A stretch of 64,000 bases of DNA. Origin: Hetaerina americana. Taxonomy: Eukaryota > Arthropoda > Insecta > Odonata > Calopterygidae. A program made the translations under genes and the position numbers. Every line of letters starts with the position of its first letter. Position 1 is the stretch's first letter. The stretch lies in the NCBI GenBank assembly GCA_022747635.1, contig JAKTNV010000005.1, forward strand, positions 44,065,238-44,129,237, given 5' to 3'. This document shows, in pieces, positions 1 through 12,300 of the stretch. The notes under the pieces were generated by a model. The model was not told where the DNA came from. It made no database searches and saw nothing but the letters and a program-made list of their open reading frames with translations.

Positions 1-1007
1 ATGGGCTTAGCACTAGGTAAATTTTATCTGCATCAATCAAAGTGATCTTCGGGTTTAAAATTTTTTTGGCTGAATTTAAAAAACAAGAGTTTGAAATTTT
101 GATAATATTCTTTGGAAATATAACTTTATGAACAAACAAAAGTTCTACTAAAAAATCTCTGTAATCTCTCTCATTTTCTAGATTTGTTATTTCTAGCAAT
201 TTTTAGTAGCCATAGATCTATACCATCTGTCTTGTCATAAGACTAGGCAGAGTTTTGGTTAAGGAAATAAATACGAGATGATCAAATGTTACCATCTAAA
301 ATAATCGGTTTAATGCTTAACTGCTCAATAAGCTCTGACTCTTTATCACCACCACTACCTGTCGTCATATCTCTACCATTTGCCCCAAAGGTTGAACATT
401 ATTGCAAACTTAAAAATCAAGGTATTGATGGATTAATTTATTACAGTATTCATAAAAAACCAGTTCTCATTCATGGGATTTCAATTTACATTGCACATTT
501 TTACATGCATTTCCTATGCAAATCAATGCCTTAATGTAATGTCATTATAATCACAAGTAATCTTAGCAATCAATGACATATTATAGAAGATGTTTAAAAA
601 TAGAAAATTTTCAGTTGGTAAAAGCTTGCAAGCTTGGGGGTATATTATACTAACTGCAATTTCCCCTACATTTTCGAGCCTTCTTTGCAGGGAGTTTATT
701 GAAATGTTACTTTCATACTTCCACCATCAGAGTTCTATTACTTTTGAAGGCTAAAATTAAGTTATTTTTATAGAATTTTGTTTAAAACTTGTTTTTGTTT
801 GGGAGTTTGGTTAATCATTTGGTTTAAAATTAACTTTTCAATTTTTTACCCAGATAGGCATTTATTATTAAAATATTTAGCCAAAGCATGATTCATGATC
901 ATTATATTCAGGCTTTCCTAATATAGCTACTTCATTTTTATAATACTTTAAAAATTGTCTCAGATATCACAGGCCCATTAATTGTATGTTATTCTTGTTA
1001 TTTTAAG
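1..1007. other. Intron or flank upstream of the first visible FAS exon
   Basis: No coding exon is recognised here. The sequence is AT-rich. The acyl-carrier part of the synthase that should precede the thioesterase is not visible, so its exons must lie to the left of the window. An open frame at 286-534 has no family resemblance and poor coding character. Confidence 0.5.
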
Positions 1008-4000
1008 GCCCCAGGTAATGAGGAAGGCCAGAATGAAGTACAGAGCATTGATGGGCTAGGATTTGATTTCCTGCAACGAGTTTTAGGTGAAGAGCTCACT
1101 GATATAGCACCTCTGCTGGTTCTCCAATCTCTTTCCCCACTTGAGGGAGCTGGAATTCTCCCAGTTTTCATGTTGCCAGGCATAGAAGGAATGGGAGCTG
1201 TATTGGAACCTCTAGCAAGAGAAATGAGGTACCCAGTGGTATCACTACAAATGGGTAATGATGCCCCAACATCCTCTATCCCAGATATGGCTTCATATCT
1301 CATCAAGGTAAATGTGAGAAGACATTGTTACCAAGAGGGGAGGAGAAGGGAAAGAGCATAACCTCCTTTGGATTTTTGGTGGTGTCATAAATTTCAAATA
1401 CACTACACCCTACTAGCACAAAAAGGTTGAGATTGGAATTCAAGGATATCTTGTAATACATACAGGGTGTGGCAACATAATTTAAAGGGGTTTTGCTTTA
1501 TACAAAAGGAAGTTATGTTGCAGCACCCTGTATTTGGGAATCCCTGTTTAATATCTATCATATCCTTTCTGGCTTGTAATAGTCATAACTGATGCCACTG
1601 ATTACAATCACTAAAAATTCAGGCCTAAAAACCCAATTCAATTGCTCTATAAACAATTTTAAGATCAGAAGCATTAAGTCAAGTTTACAATATAATACAG
1701 TTAATGTGTCAAATTCAATGTCATTAGTGGAAAATCTGTACAGTAACAAGGCTTAGTGAATATGAGGAGTGTCAGATATGCATTTAAGATCTTAACTCAT
1801 TGCCATATTTGATGCCATGCAAGGACACGAAGCACCAGCATATCAGTCATAACCTCATTTCTAGGGAACACACAAGAAAAAAGTTTTCAATCTATGCAAA
1901 AGCATGACACCAACTTAATTTTTTGGTTTCTTTTAATAATTCACTCAGTAAAAAGAGCATGCACTTTTTTGTTAGGATTGGTTGAGACAGAAAATGATCA
2001 AGTTAATTTGATATCTCGCTAGTGACTCTTTTGACATTGCAGAAGCAAGAAACATGTTATTTTCATCTTGTAATAGCAATGAGCTTAATAATAATCCCAG
2101 CAACAACATTCTTCAATAGAATAATAAATATTTTATAAAAGTAAATATATATAATAATCTAAATCAAATGGAGTCAAAGTAGGTAGTATTGACCATCTTG
2201 GGTAAAGATAATAATTAGTATTAAATATTAACCCATGGAGTTTGAATCTTCGCATAAAAGATGTGAGAAATATTTTAACCATAATTTTGAAAAACGTGTC
2301 AAATATGCCATCAAATATGGCATATAAGACAATTTATGGCATATATTTTATATGAGAAAAATAAAACATTTAAAAGATATTTCAGCAAATTCACTAGACA
2401 TTTTTTAAAGATTTTTCTTGGCTATGGCGCAGGCAGCCAGAAATATATATTATATCAATATTTAATGCTTTATGAGCTTCTAGGGTGACTTATTGACTGA
2501 GCACTTTAATCCTACACAGAACATGCACTGAGGTAAAGGGGGAGGCAATGTTGATGAGATAGTTTAGTTTGTCTTTCACTTCTCTCCCCAAAGATTTCAA
2601 CCCTTATTTGCTCATGTTAAATTTTTATTTGAGTAGAAATAATGAATGCATTGAATTTTCCTACATTTTCAAATCAGAATTGACAGAGATACATGCCCAT
2701 AACTGTTTCATATTGATGGAATTGGAAAGGATTATAGAAAGGTGTATCACTACAGGAGAATCAAAAGTAAAATTATGATGCACTAATTTGCTGTGGACTA
2801 ACAATAACTTTTTATTCCACAGAACATGAGGAAAATGCATGACATGAATGATACTCGTCGACCATACAATTTTGTGGGCTATTCTTTTGGTGCTGTTCTG
2901 GCCCTTGAAATGGTATCGCAACTGGAGGAAGAGATGCAAGAAAACAGTAATCTGAAGAGGTCTATTTCACTTGTACTCATTGATGGATCAACTGATTACC
3001 TTCAGCAATTAGTCAGAGCAACTCTTCTTGAAAAAAAGAATACAGAAAATGAAGAAAAGGAGTACTTACCAGTGACACAGATCCAACAAGGGGAGAAAGA
3101 AGCCTTGACATTACTGCAGAGTAACCTTCTCTGCCACATTTTTAACTATCTTCCGACAGGGCTGGACATGAAAGAGGTAGAGTAAACACAATCATTAATT
3201 CCTCTCGAGGGAACAATCATAAGTGTGATGAGAATAGAATTATCTTAGGATTTCTACCTAGATTTTCCTTCAACGACAAACTTATTGAGCTTTTGCAATA
3301 TATATTTTTGTTAAATTCAGTATTGTATTATACCTGATATACTAAATACCTCATGACTTGGTAGTACCACCTCACAATTGGTAGATTTGTCACAACTAAA
3401 AGTGTGGCAACAAATATCCTAAAAAAATTGTTGCTGAAAAGATGCAGACAGATATATTAATTCCTAATGCTTTCAATGAAAACTTGCATTAAATAAAATG
3501 TTTAATCTTAACAGAACTGAGAATGAGATAAGTACAAGTATTCATCTTTATTGCCTTTAAGATGAGACACCTGAACTTCATAGGAAATGATTGAACATTT
3601 AGCTATTACAGACTCAAATATTTTTTAATGTAGAAATTATTAAAAATATTGTATGAACATTGACTAAAAATAACTATCATCATAAAATACATTGGTCTTG
3701 AATGAGTAGAGAATGAGAATGAGCAGAAACAAATTGCAAAGTTCATTCTAACCCGATTCACAAACCATACTCATCCTAAAAATGAACCGCCTTCAAAAAT
3801 GTATCATTTAATCCCCAAATCAAATATTTACATATATTTTTATTACTTAGCTTAAATACCAATATTAGGATACTTATATTCACATTTCCTATTATTGTAG
3901 AATTTTTTTTGCAGGATCATTGAATTCATGTGCAGAATATGCTTTCCTTATTGTAGAAATGATTGCATTTACCGCAAAAAAGTCATCCTCCTCCAAAAAT

Positions 4001-4559
4001 CACTACAACTAATTCTGCTTAATATGCAAAATCAGAGCAAATTTTACAAATAAGAAGTTCAAAGATTTTTAAAAACACTTCTCTCCAGATTTTACTTCCT
4101 ATTCTCCATTTTTATCCCAGAATTCACATTTGCAAGTAACAAGCAAAAAGCAAAGCAAAACAATTGCATTGTAATGCTTACTTAGCAGATGACTCCATTA
4201 AAAGTTACTGTCATGGAATCTCCTGCAATTTCTTGGAATTTGTCGAAGGTAATGCACCCTTCTATTTTAAGTGGGCTTTAACCTCATGGACTGCGGCGAT
4301 TTGTGCATGACTACGAATGCGTGTTCAATTTAATGAATGGCACATTCTGTCATATTTTGTCACATTTTGTTTGTTTAAAGCCCCCAAAATTTCTGAGTGT
4401 AAGAGGACACCTAGGTAGCTTAACTGGCATAAAGCACTTGGCCGGACATCTAGGGATCCGAGTTCAAATCCCAGTCAAGGTAAATGATCCTTACACTCTG
4501 AAATCATCGTATTGTAAAGCAAAATGCTCTTTCATTTCAGAGTGAAAAGATGGTGTTTA

Positions 4560-4628
<69 letters not shown>

Positions 4629-7600
4629 GATATGAAGAATGAAAAAAATCAGTACTTAAAACAAAGGTACCATAAAATCCATGGATTTCATACAATAGCA
4701 TATATATTAATAGTTGGCATTTATTTATTCAGTTGCATCAACAGCTGATGAAGTTGAAGGATTGGCAGACTCGCTGCAAGCATGCAGTTAGCCTTATGCC
4801 CAAATCAGTGGGACACTCCCCAGAATTTTTGTTGTCTACCATGTCAGCAGTCTACTCTCGTATAATGGCACTCATAAACTACACCCCAAGAGGGAAACGA
4901 AACACTCAGGTCACTCTGATACGCACAAAGCATTCTTCAATCCAATTAGATGAAGATTATGGACTTGGAAAGGTATGTTACAGTCTCATTACTTTTTTTA
5001 TTTGGTTTACAGCAAACCTTGTTAGAGTTGAATATTGGAGGGATAGCTAAGACAGAATAATTCTTGCATGCTAAATAACACCTGCTGTAAGTTTTTTCCA
5101 ATGATTCCCCATCAGCTGTGTGACTCAGTTGCTGCAAGGAACTAGGCAAGATTCTCAAGCAGTAACATGAAGAGTAAAAACTTTCAGAAAGTCAGAGGGT
5201 ATAATTACAGGTGTTCTTTGAGGGAAACATTTGATAGTGATGGGGGATTGAAATGTGATGGTGGGCAAAGGAAGGGATGGTAGTGATGCAGGGAACTATG
5301 GTTTAGGAACAAGGAATGACCGGGAGGAGGGAGAAATAAGAATTCTGCAGGAAACAGGGGTTAATAATCACCAATACCTGTTATAGACGACACAAAAAGC
5401 ATAGGTATATATGGAAAATGCCAGGTGACTTGGAATGGTATCAGTTAAGACTATATTATGGCTAGGCTCACATATAGGAACAGCATGATGAATTTGCAGT
5501 TTCCCAGGAGCGAATGCCAACTCACGCCACAATTTAGTAAACATGAAGTGAATTCAAAATGAAGAAACAGGAAAGGCGATTTTGGAAATGGAACATAAAA
5601 GCATTAACTGTATCAACAAGTAAGGAGTACCAGCAGGCTGTAGAGAAAATCTTGAATAAGGGAAAAAAGCCGAGTACTATCGAGGAAAAATGGAAATATA
5701 TCAAAAAAGGGATATCAGAAGCTGCTAAAGAAACTATAGGAACTGTTAATGGGAAAAGTACAAGGAAACCATGGATCACAGATGAGATCATCAGAAAGAT
5801 AGATGAGAGAAGGAAATGGAAGAATGTAAACACAGAGTTAGGTAGAATGGAGTATAAAGAGTTAAATAATAAATTGTCACAGTAGCCAAAAGAGCCAAAG
5901 AAGTATGGTGGAAGATGCAGTGCAAGAATATGGAAGTTTACAGAGGAAGAGTAAAATTGGTGACCTATACAAGAAAGTTAAAAAATTATCCAAAAGTAAG
6001 AGGGGAAAGTCTGTGTGAACAACTAGAGACCAGTCAGGGAAAATTAGAATTTTCCTAATTCATAGCATGTATGAGGGAGGAAATTAGCCAGAAGATTTTA
6101 GATGGCCAGATCGGTGTTCATTCTCATCCTAAAGAATGATTGGCAGCCATAAGTGAGGAGTATATAAAATCAGCTTGATTTCACAGGAAGCAAAAGTGGT
6201 TCTCGGGATCATCAATAAGAGAATGGAGACCAAGGCAAATGATTACTCAGGGGATGGTCAATTTGAGTTCAGTAAGGAGAGAGGTATTTGTGATACCATT
6301 GCAGGAATGAGGTCACTAATAGAAAGGAATATAGAATACAATTATGATGTATTTGTTTCATAGATTTTCAAAGGTTGAGTTGGGTAGAATCAATGAATGT
6401 TTGGCAGGAAATAGGAGTAGATTGGTGAGATAAGACATTTATCAACAACCATACATGTCACAGACTGCTCAGGTGCAAGTGGTAGATGGAGACTCAGGAT
6501 AGGCAGTGTTAGGAACAAGGATAAGACAGGGGTGTCCATTATCACCTGTGATGTTCAACATACATGTGGTGGAAATGGTAAAAGAGGCATAGGAAGAAAT
6601 GGGGGTAGGAATAAAAATCAGTCTGGAATTCATGAAATCGGATTTGCTGATGACCAAGCTTTAAATTGTCAGTCAGCCAAGGGGTTGCGGGCATTACTGA
6701 GTACTTTGGATTGTCAACGCAATAGGCATGGGATTAGAATGAATGTAAATAAAACAAAGGTTATGTGGTTTTCTAGAAAGAAAAAGGCTACTCCAAACTT
6801 AAAATGAGGGCAAAGACTAGAGCAGGTAAAACATCTCGGAGGTGTGTTGGACCTAAATGGTCAAAGTAGAGGAGACATATGGGGAAGAATTACATTAGGC
6901 AAAGAAGCTTTCACAAGCAGGGAATTAATGACTGGGATGTTGAGTAAGGAGGTTAAGAAATGGTTCATGAAAACTTTAATAGAGAGAGTGGTTTTGTACA
7001 GTGTGGACACATGGTCTTTGAAACAAGATGACAGAAGTAGATAGGAAGCTTTTGAAATGTGGGTGTGGAGATGGATTGAAAAGGTGAAATGGACTGAAAG
7101 GAAACCAAACAAGGAAGGACTAGGCATGGTGGGGAAGGAGAGAGGATTGTTGGGAGAAATCAAAACGACGCAGGAAACGATGCAGGGCATTTTGATTGTC
7201 AATAGGATATTGAAGACTGTGATGGACGGGAGAACATTAGATAAATGAGGAAGGGGAAGGAATAGGATAGGCAGGTTGAACAGAATGAGGGAAGGAAGGA
7301 AGTATGTAGATTTTAGAGACTTACTAGTGTAGGATGTCAGGTAGTGTTTTCTAGAAGTAAGTAAATGTATTGCTGCACAATTACATAGGCTGTGTTAATC
7401 CAAAACCCACCTTAACTTGTAGAATACCAATTATAATATTTATTAATTTTAATTATGTCGCAATGAACATTTACCCACACAGATTTAAGTCACTGAATAG
7501 TCGAATACAAAAAGTCTAGACACCAAGCTTGAAATAACAGTGTGCCCGCTCATAAATTATGAAGAAATTTCCAGATCATTCCTGGATTTAAGAAATGCCA

Positions 7601-9024
7601 TAGATCATGAGCGGAGTGATTAAAAAATAACTGAATAGAGAAGATAGAGATTAAATAACACAAGTGAGCGATTAATTCACTATATAATTGGCTACTTAGT
7701 AATGGCGATCTGAAAATACAGCAAGTACCATTTTCTTATTGCACTGAATGTTGCATGAAGTATTGCATCTGGGGATTAACTGTGACCAGTCTCTCTCACA
7801 AAAGAAGTTCACTATGAAGACATTATATGCTGCTTCAAATGGTGGCAAGAGATGATGAAATTACACCAGAGCATCTGTAGGTACAATTTAATTTGCATTC
7901 TTAATTTTAAATCTCTGGATTACTTCAAATTTTATGACTAAATCTAAGGTATTTCAAGACTTAAGGCCTTTGCAAGACAACTCTTACATAGGTAACCTTC
8001 AAAAAGGTGATACTGAACTGAAATAAGCTTCATCTAAGCAATATAAAAGATTACCAACCACCTGTTAAAGACACTATATTCCATTAGACTAGAGGATTAA
8101 GTTGGACTAATTTATTAGTAGATATAGTGCGCTGCATTAACCATACTAGCTTATAACTCACACTACTTTGTTCCAAGTGCTCTTCCAGCCAAATTTTGTT
8201 CATTTGGCTTCTCCTACGTTGTTTTAGTCACAGATGGATGTTAACTTACATGCTCTTTTTATATGGAGAAGAGGGGCAGCACTACAGTATGGTACTAGAT
8301 TTGCCTTTCCACAATATTAGCTCTTCACAGGAAATTATCTCTGTTCTGCTGCACCAAATATGACAAATTTACAAAGACGAAAGGGTGGAGCTAATATACC
8401 AAAATAAATATAGCATGTCAATTTATTTTTATGCAATTATTCAACAAACATGTGGTTTTATGTGCTGTGGTAACCTGGTGCACAGTAAATTTGGCTATTG
8501 ACCAAACAGTCCTGGATTAAAATCTAGGTGATACCTATGGACACATCCAGCTTTGTCCAAGCTGTATGATTTTCTGGATAGCTACCTGATCTCAAGGAGA
8601 AACAATAGATGCCCCAGGAAATGGGGTCCTTGCTCCTCTACCCTAATAGCTGAATTTCATGCACCACTTAGGCTTTTTACAAGATGACTTTCACCCATAC
8701 TTATTAAATCTTCCTTTGAATTGATTACTGTGGCTTGAGATATTTGAAATGTCACATCACTGATATACTTTTCAAGAAAATCTCTCCTAAATTCTCATAT
8801 TTCAAGTTATTTTTATGGATTAACTCCTTTCCAGTTTTTTCCAGGGCTATTAAAATTATAACATTAATCCTATTAAGCATCACAGTTCTTCTTTACCAAT
8901 ACAATTATTAACTTTTCAGTATTTCAAGCAGAAGATCTCTATCCAGTATGTAGATGGAAACCATATAACCATCCTGGAGAAGAAAATGACAGCTAATATA
9001 CTGAATGAAGAAGTTGCAGCATAG
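1008..9024 (+). CDS. FASN: Fatty acid synthase, C-terminal thioesterase part (5' partial)
   Basis: Four exons are joined at 1008-1307, 2823-3176, 4733-4972 and 8920-9024. All are in phase 0 with GT-AG borders and encode the last 332 residues, ending in TAG. The family enzyme makes long-chain fatty acids in the cytosol, and this domain hydrolyses the finished acyl chain from the carrier protein. The sequence shows the thioesterase signature FMLPGIEG in exon 1 and the nucleophile elbow GYSFGA (Ser codon 2883-2885) in exon 2. LIDGS supplies the Asp (2982-2984), and DGNHITIL in the short last exon supplies the His (8962-8964). The triad is therefore intact and the gene looks functional. The last intron is 3.9 kb and carries an RTE retrotransposon. 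A possible non-canonical poly(A) signal ATTAAA lies at 9149-9154. The gene converges with gene X. Exon 1 could instead start at 1015, where there is a second AG. Insects often have several FASN paralogues and which one this is cannot be told. Confidence 0.93.
1463..1530. mobile_element. Tiny TIR element (MITE), 68 bp
   Basis: The ends are inverted: CAGGGTGTGGCAACATAA on the left, and on the right the reverse complement of CAGGGTGCTGCAACATAA. TA dinucleotides flank it at 1461-1462 and 1531-1532. This is the layout of a non-autonomous Tc1/mariner-type element. A second copy lies at 39957-40032. It sits in a FAS intron. Confidence 0.7.
4150..4530 (+). repeat. tRNA-derived SINE, family B (with preceding tail of another copy)
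   Basis: A tRNA-like head at about 4410-4480 contains AGCTTAACTGGC (A-box-like) and GAGTTCAAATCCC (B-box). The body follows it. The segment TTTCTTGGAATTTGT at about 4229 is also found at the 3' end of other copies, suggesting tandem or dimeric units. Related pieces occur near 12.1-12.4, 42.4, 45.3-45.5 and 46.4-46.8 kb. Confidence 0.7.
4564..4624. repeat. (TA)n microsatellite
   Basis: An uninterrupted alternating TA run of about 60 bases in a FAS intron, directly after the SINE. Open frames through it (YIYIYI) are artefacts. Confidence 0.95.
5195..7345 (+). mobile_element. RTE-clade (BovB-like) LINE, decayed
   Basis: The order is that of an APE-endonuclease/reverse-transcriptase LINE. At 5230-5460 the translation resembles the endonuclease (NYGLGTRNDRG, then ITNTCYRRHKKH). 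At 5559-5880 comes the linker with the motif KPWITDEIIRKIDERRKWK. At 6510-6800 lies the RT core (RQGCPLSPVMFNIHVV, FADDQALN). At 6800-7330 is the C-terminal region (YSVDTWSLK, AFEMWVWRWIEKVKWTE). Several stops and frameshifts break it, so it is dead. The clade call rests on recalled similarity to BovB-type proteins. It lies in sense orientation in the last FAS intron. Parts of related elements occur at 13.1 kb (plus), 17.4-19.0 kb (minus) and 57.2-58.2 kb (minus). Confidence 0.85.
7346..8919. other. Remainder of the last FAS intron
   Basis: AT-rich sequence with no coding signature or recognised repeat. It ends in the acceptor TTTTCAG at 8913-8919. Confidence 0.5.
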
Positions 9025-9148
9025 AAAATGCATCAAATAATTTATATCATCCCTCTTCTCATACCATTTAAACATTGTGCAGCAACTTCCCCGAGTTGCT
9101 CTTCATGCACATTTAGTATCAGCTGTACACACATTTTTTTGAGGTTAG

Positions 9149-9154
9149 ATTAAA
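9149..9154 (+). terminator. Possible FAS poly(A) signal ATTAAA
   Basis: This is the first poly(A)-like hexamer seen after the stop at 9024. It is a variant of AATAAA. It lies 200 bp before the stop codon of the convergent gene X, so the two 3' UTRs may overlap. Confidence 0.35.
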
Positions 9155-9345
9155 ATTTTGAAAAAGTAATACCGAGTTATTTATGAGACTTAAAATATTT
9201 AAATATATTCAAATACATATATATTGGTACAGACATGTTTTTACTAACCCAATATGAGACAAAGAAGGGGGTACTTACAGCAAGAATGCAAGTAGTTGCA
9301 AGAAAATTTTAACAACATTATGCATAACATTATACCAGCATTCAC

Positions 9346-12300
9346 TCACAGCTTTTGATAGTGATATTTTAATACATTTTTGGTTTTGAGACCTTGAAGA
9401 CATTGATTGAGAAGACCTAAACAGGAGCCTTGTAAGATGCAAATTATAACATAAAACTCAATACTTAGAGGAAACAAATTAGAAGTTATTTTACCATGAT
9501 ATAAGCACATATTAGCAGTGGATAAGTTATCATAATCACTAATTCTGTCGTAAATAGACTTCTGCTTCTCAAAAATTGTAAAATTTCTAATAACGGTCAC
9601 ATCAATTAAATATGTGTAAAGCATGAAGTAATTCCTAAAATAAACTATTTTATAAGTCTGAAATATCAGAAACAATAGGAACAAAAAAGAATTTAAGTTA
9701 ACCCCAGAAAATTTAGCGACATTTTTCAAAAAGGCAGTTAAAAAGGTAGTAGGTGTTGGTGTGAGAAAACCGCTCACAATTAATTAGGAGGTCATGTTCT
9801 CCTTATCACTCAAAACCTTTCATTATATATTTTTATATAGTAGATTCACCTGATAATTTTTGGCCTTTATGAAGGAAATATCTTCCCACATAGACCTCAT
9901 CCGAACATATATTTCCATTGAGATGATCATTACATAATTTCAATAGAGCATTAAGTTTGAAGGATCAATATTTCATACCTGATGTAAAGTCATCACAGGA
10001 GAAGTTATCATTTTAGAAATTCTCTGTTAGGTATTTTATGATGTCCTCAAATGCTATGTCACCATTAACATATTATTCATAAAGAAGAGTACAATGTGGA
10101 ATGCCAGAGAAATTCCACAATGCAATTGGCTTTGTGTTACAACCAATCACCATATTCAGCTTGTCTATTTTTCCAAGGAGAAATTTTTTGGAAAACCCCT
10201 TGGAAGTATCCCTACCTACTGGCAAAACAAGACATTTCAATGACCCTTGACTTTACAGGAAGTTTATTTTCTTCCACTGCAGATTTAAAAACAGGTGTTG
10301 TGTCAACATCACAAGCAGATGATTTTAAAGGCTGAACTTTGAAAGATGCATTCTCATTTTGAGAGCATGGCAAGGAATCAGCTATCGGCTCACTCAATTT
10401 ATATCCTGGAATCCATGGCACCAACATATGATACCTGTTTTTTCAATCTGACTCCTTATGTAGTGTATGTGTGCTGCATTCACATGACCTGTTTTACACA
10501 TGTTAATCACATCTTGGGACCAAAAACAATTATTATTAGGCTAACTTTTAAAAAAGAATAATTATTTCAAGACATTTAGGCACAACTAACTAAGCTTAAT
10601 TTTTATCAGATCATTACTTTCAAGGCTGAGTTCACAACATGTGCAGTGAATCCCTAGGGTAATCTCTTCAATCTTCAAAACTCATCTTCATCCAATTTCC
10701 AAGCAAGTACTGTTTTACTAATTTTCAATTCAACAGCAGCAACCATACACATTCTTGATTCATTTAAAGCTGACTTGACTCATTTCAAGTTACACGTCAA
10801 AAGTTTAGTGCAATCTAAGTTTACATGTGAAATGAAAGAAATTGTTCCCTCAATTTTCTTGATTTAAATATTTATACCTAAAATAATAATAACAAAAAAC
10901 TTGAATATTCCATCTCGGGAAAGATACTTTCATAAAATAAGTAACCTATAGAATTTGAAACATTTTGCAAAAAACTAGCCGCCTTTCATTCCATAATTAA
11001 TCAGTTAGCATCCTTATGTCAGGATTTAATGCTGAAAAATGATTTCAGATTATAAAATAAAAATTACTGTCACCAATGGTTACTAAGTCCAGATGGTTGA
11101 AAAATTGTAGCATAAGGAATTAATTTTGGCAGGCAATTATTAAAATTTACAAAATCCATCTCACTCAAGATTTTACTGCCAAATGAAAACAATTTCTTTG
11201 CCTGGGAGACATCACAGAAAATTGGTAATAAAATTCTGAAAATCAGAATCAAGATGACATATCATAATAACTTGAACTTTAGACTCTGATCTCCCACACA
11301 AAAGACAATTTCCCAAACTGGCTGAAAGTGAATTAAATAAATAATGATCTGAATGTAGTTAATTATATCAGAAGAAGATAGAACATTATAATAGTAGTTC
11401 AGAAAGCACTACATATATTTTTTTCAATTGTCATTCATTTTAACAAAATACTCAATTGAAAATGGCCATAGTAGTTTAACTCCAGACAACCTTGATTATG
11501 CAAATAATGGACAGAGACGAGATAATATTGAGCAGAACAAAATTCTGAAAAATGCCTGTTGTACCTGTTAAATTGTGAATGCATTTCACTCCCTCCTCTG
11601 ATGCCTTACAGCTTTTCATTTGCAAAGTGCTCACTAAGGGAGGGTAATTACTGGAAAACAAAATAGCCGAGACCTTTAACTGACTGCATGGTCTCGGCTA
11701 TTTCATTGTCCATTGCTTCACAACTGTAGATATATTCATTTTAAATTTACAGGGTCATTACTACCACTCCTAATCAGAAACCTAATTCATATTTTTGGGA
11801 CCAACACCACCTTTTGTAAGTGTTGATAAATGATTATACATGGACATGTCTGTAATAATTCAATTGATGATGATATTTCATATCAAAACCAAAGACATGA
11901 CAAAATAAAATTTGTGTGGAATGTCAATTGTTTGTGTCTCCCTTCATTCATTTTCCCTATCTCTACAGGCTGAAAGAATTTCTAGACAAAAAAGGAGTTT
12001 TCAATAACACTAATTCGACTACATACTCAGGGCTATTAATTGCTGGAGGCTTTATTGCATAGCAACATTAAGTAAAAGAATTCAAAGAACTACAGGGCAT
12101 GCCACAACATTAAATTTAATGGAGTCATCCACTAATGTGTACCAAATGCATCAATGTCGAAGTGTAAAAATCATTCACCTATTCATTATTGATATTATCC
12201 ACATTTCATCAGAGCATTTTGCTCTTTAAAAGTCCCTCGAAATTCACAGTTTAAGATGACACTTAGGCAGCTTAATTGGCTAAAGCATTCTGCTGGATAT

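Noticed and set aside
286..534. 82-codon plus-strand frame
   Set aside because: No family motif, no splice context, and lies in FAS intron-like sequence.
4524..4748. Frame encoding YIYIYI repeats
   Set aside because: Translation of a TA microsatellite, as are the frames at 48378-48765.
5559..5885. 108-codon frame that could pass for a Lys-rich gene
   Set aside because: It is the endonuclease-RT linker of the RTE LINE.
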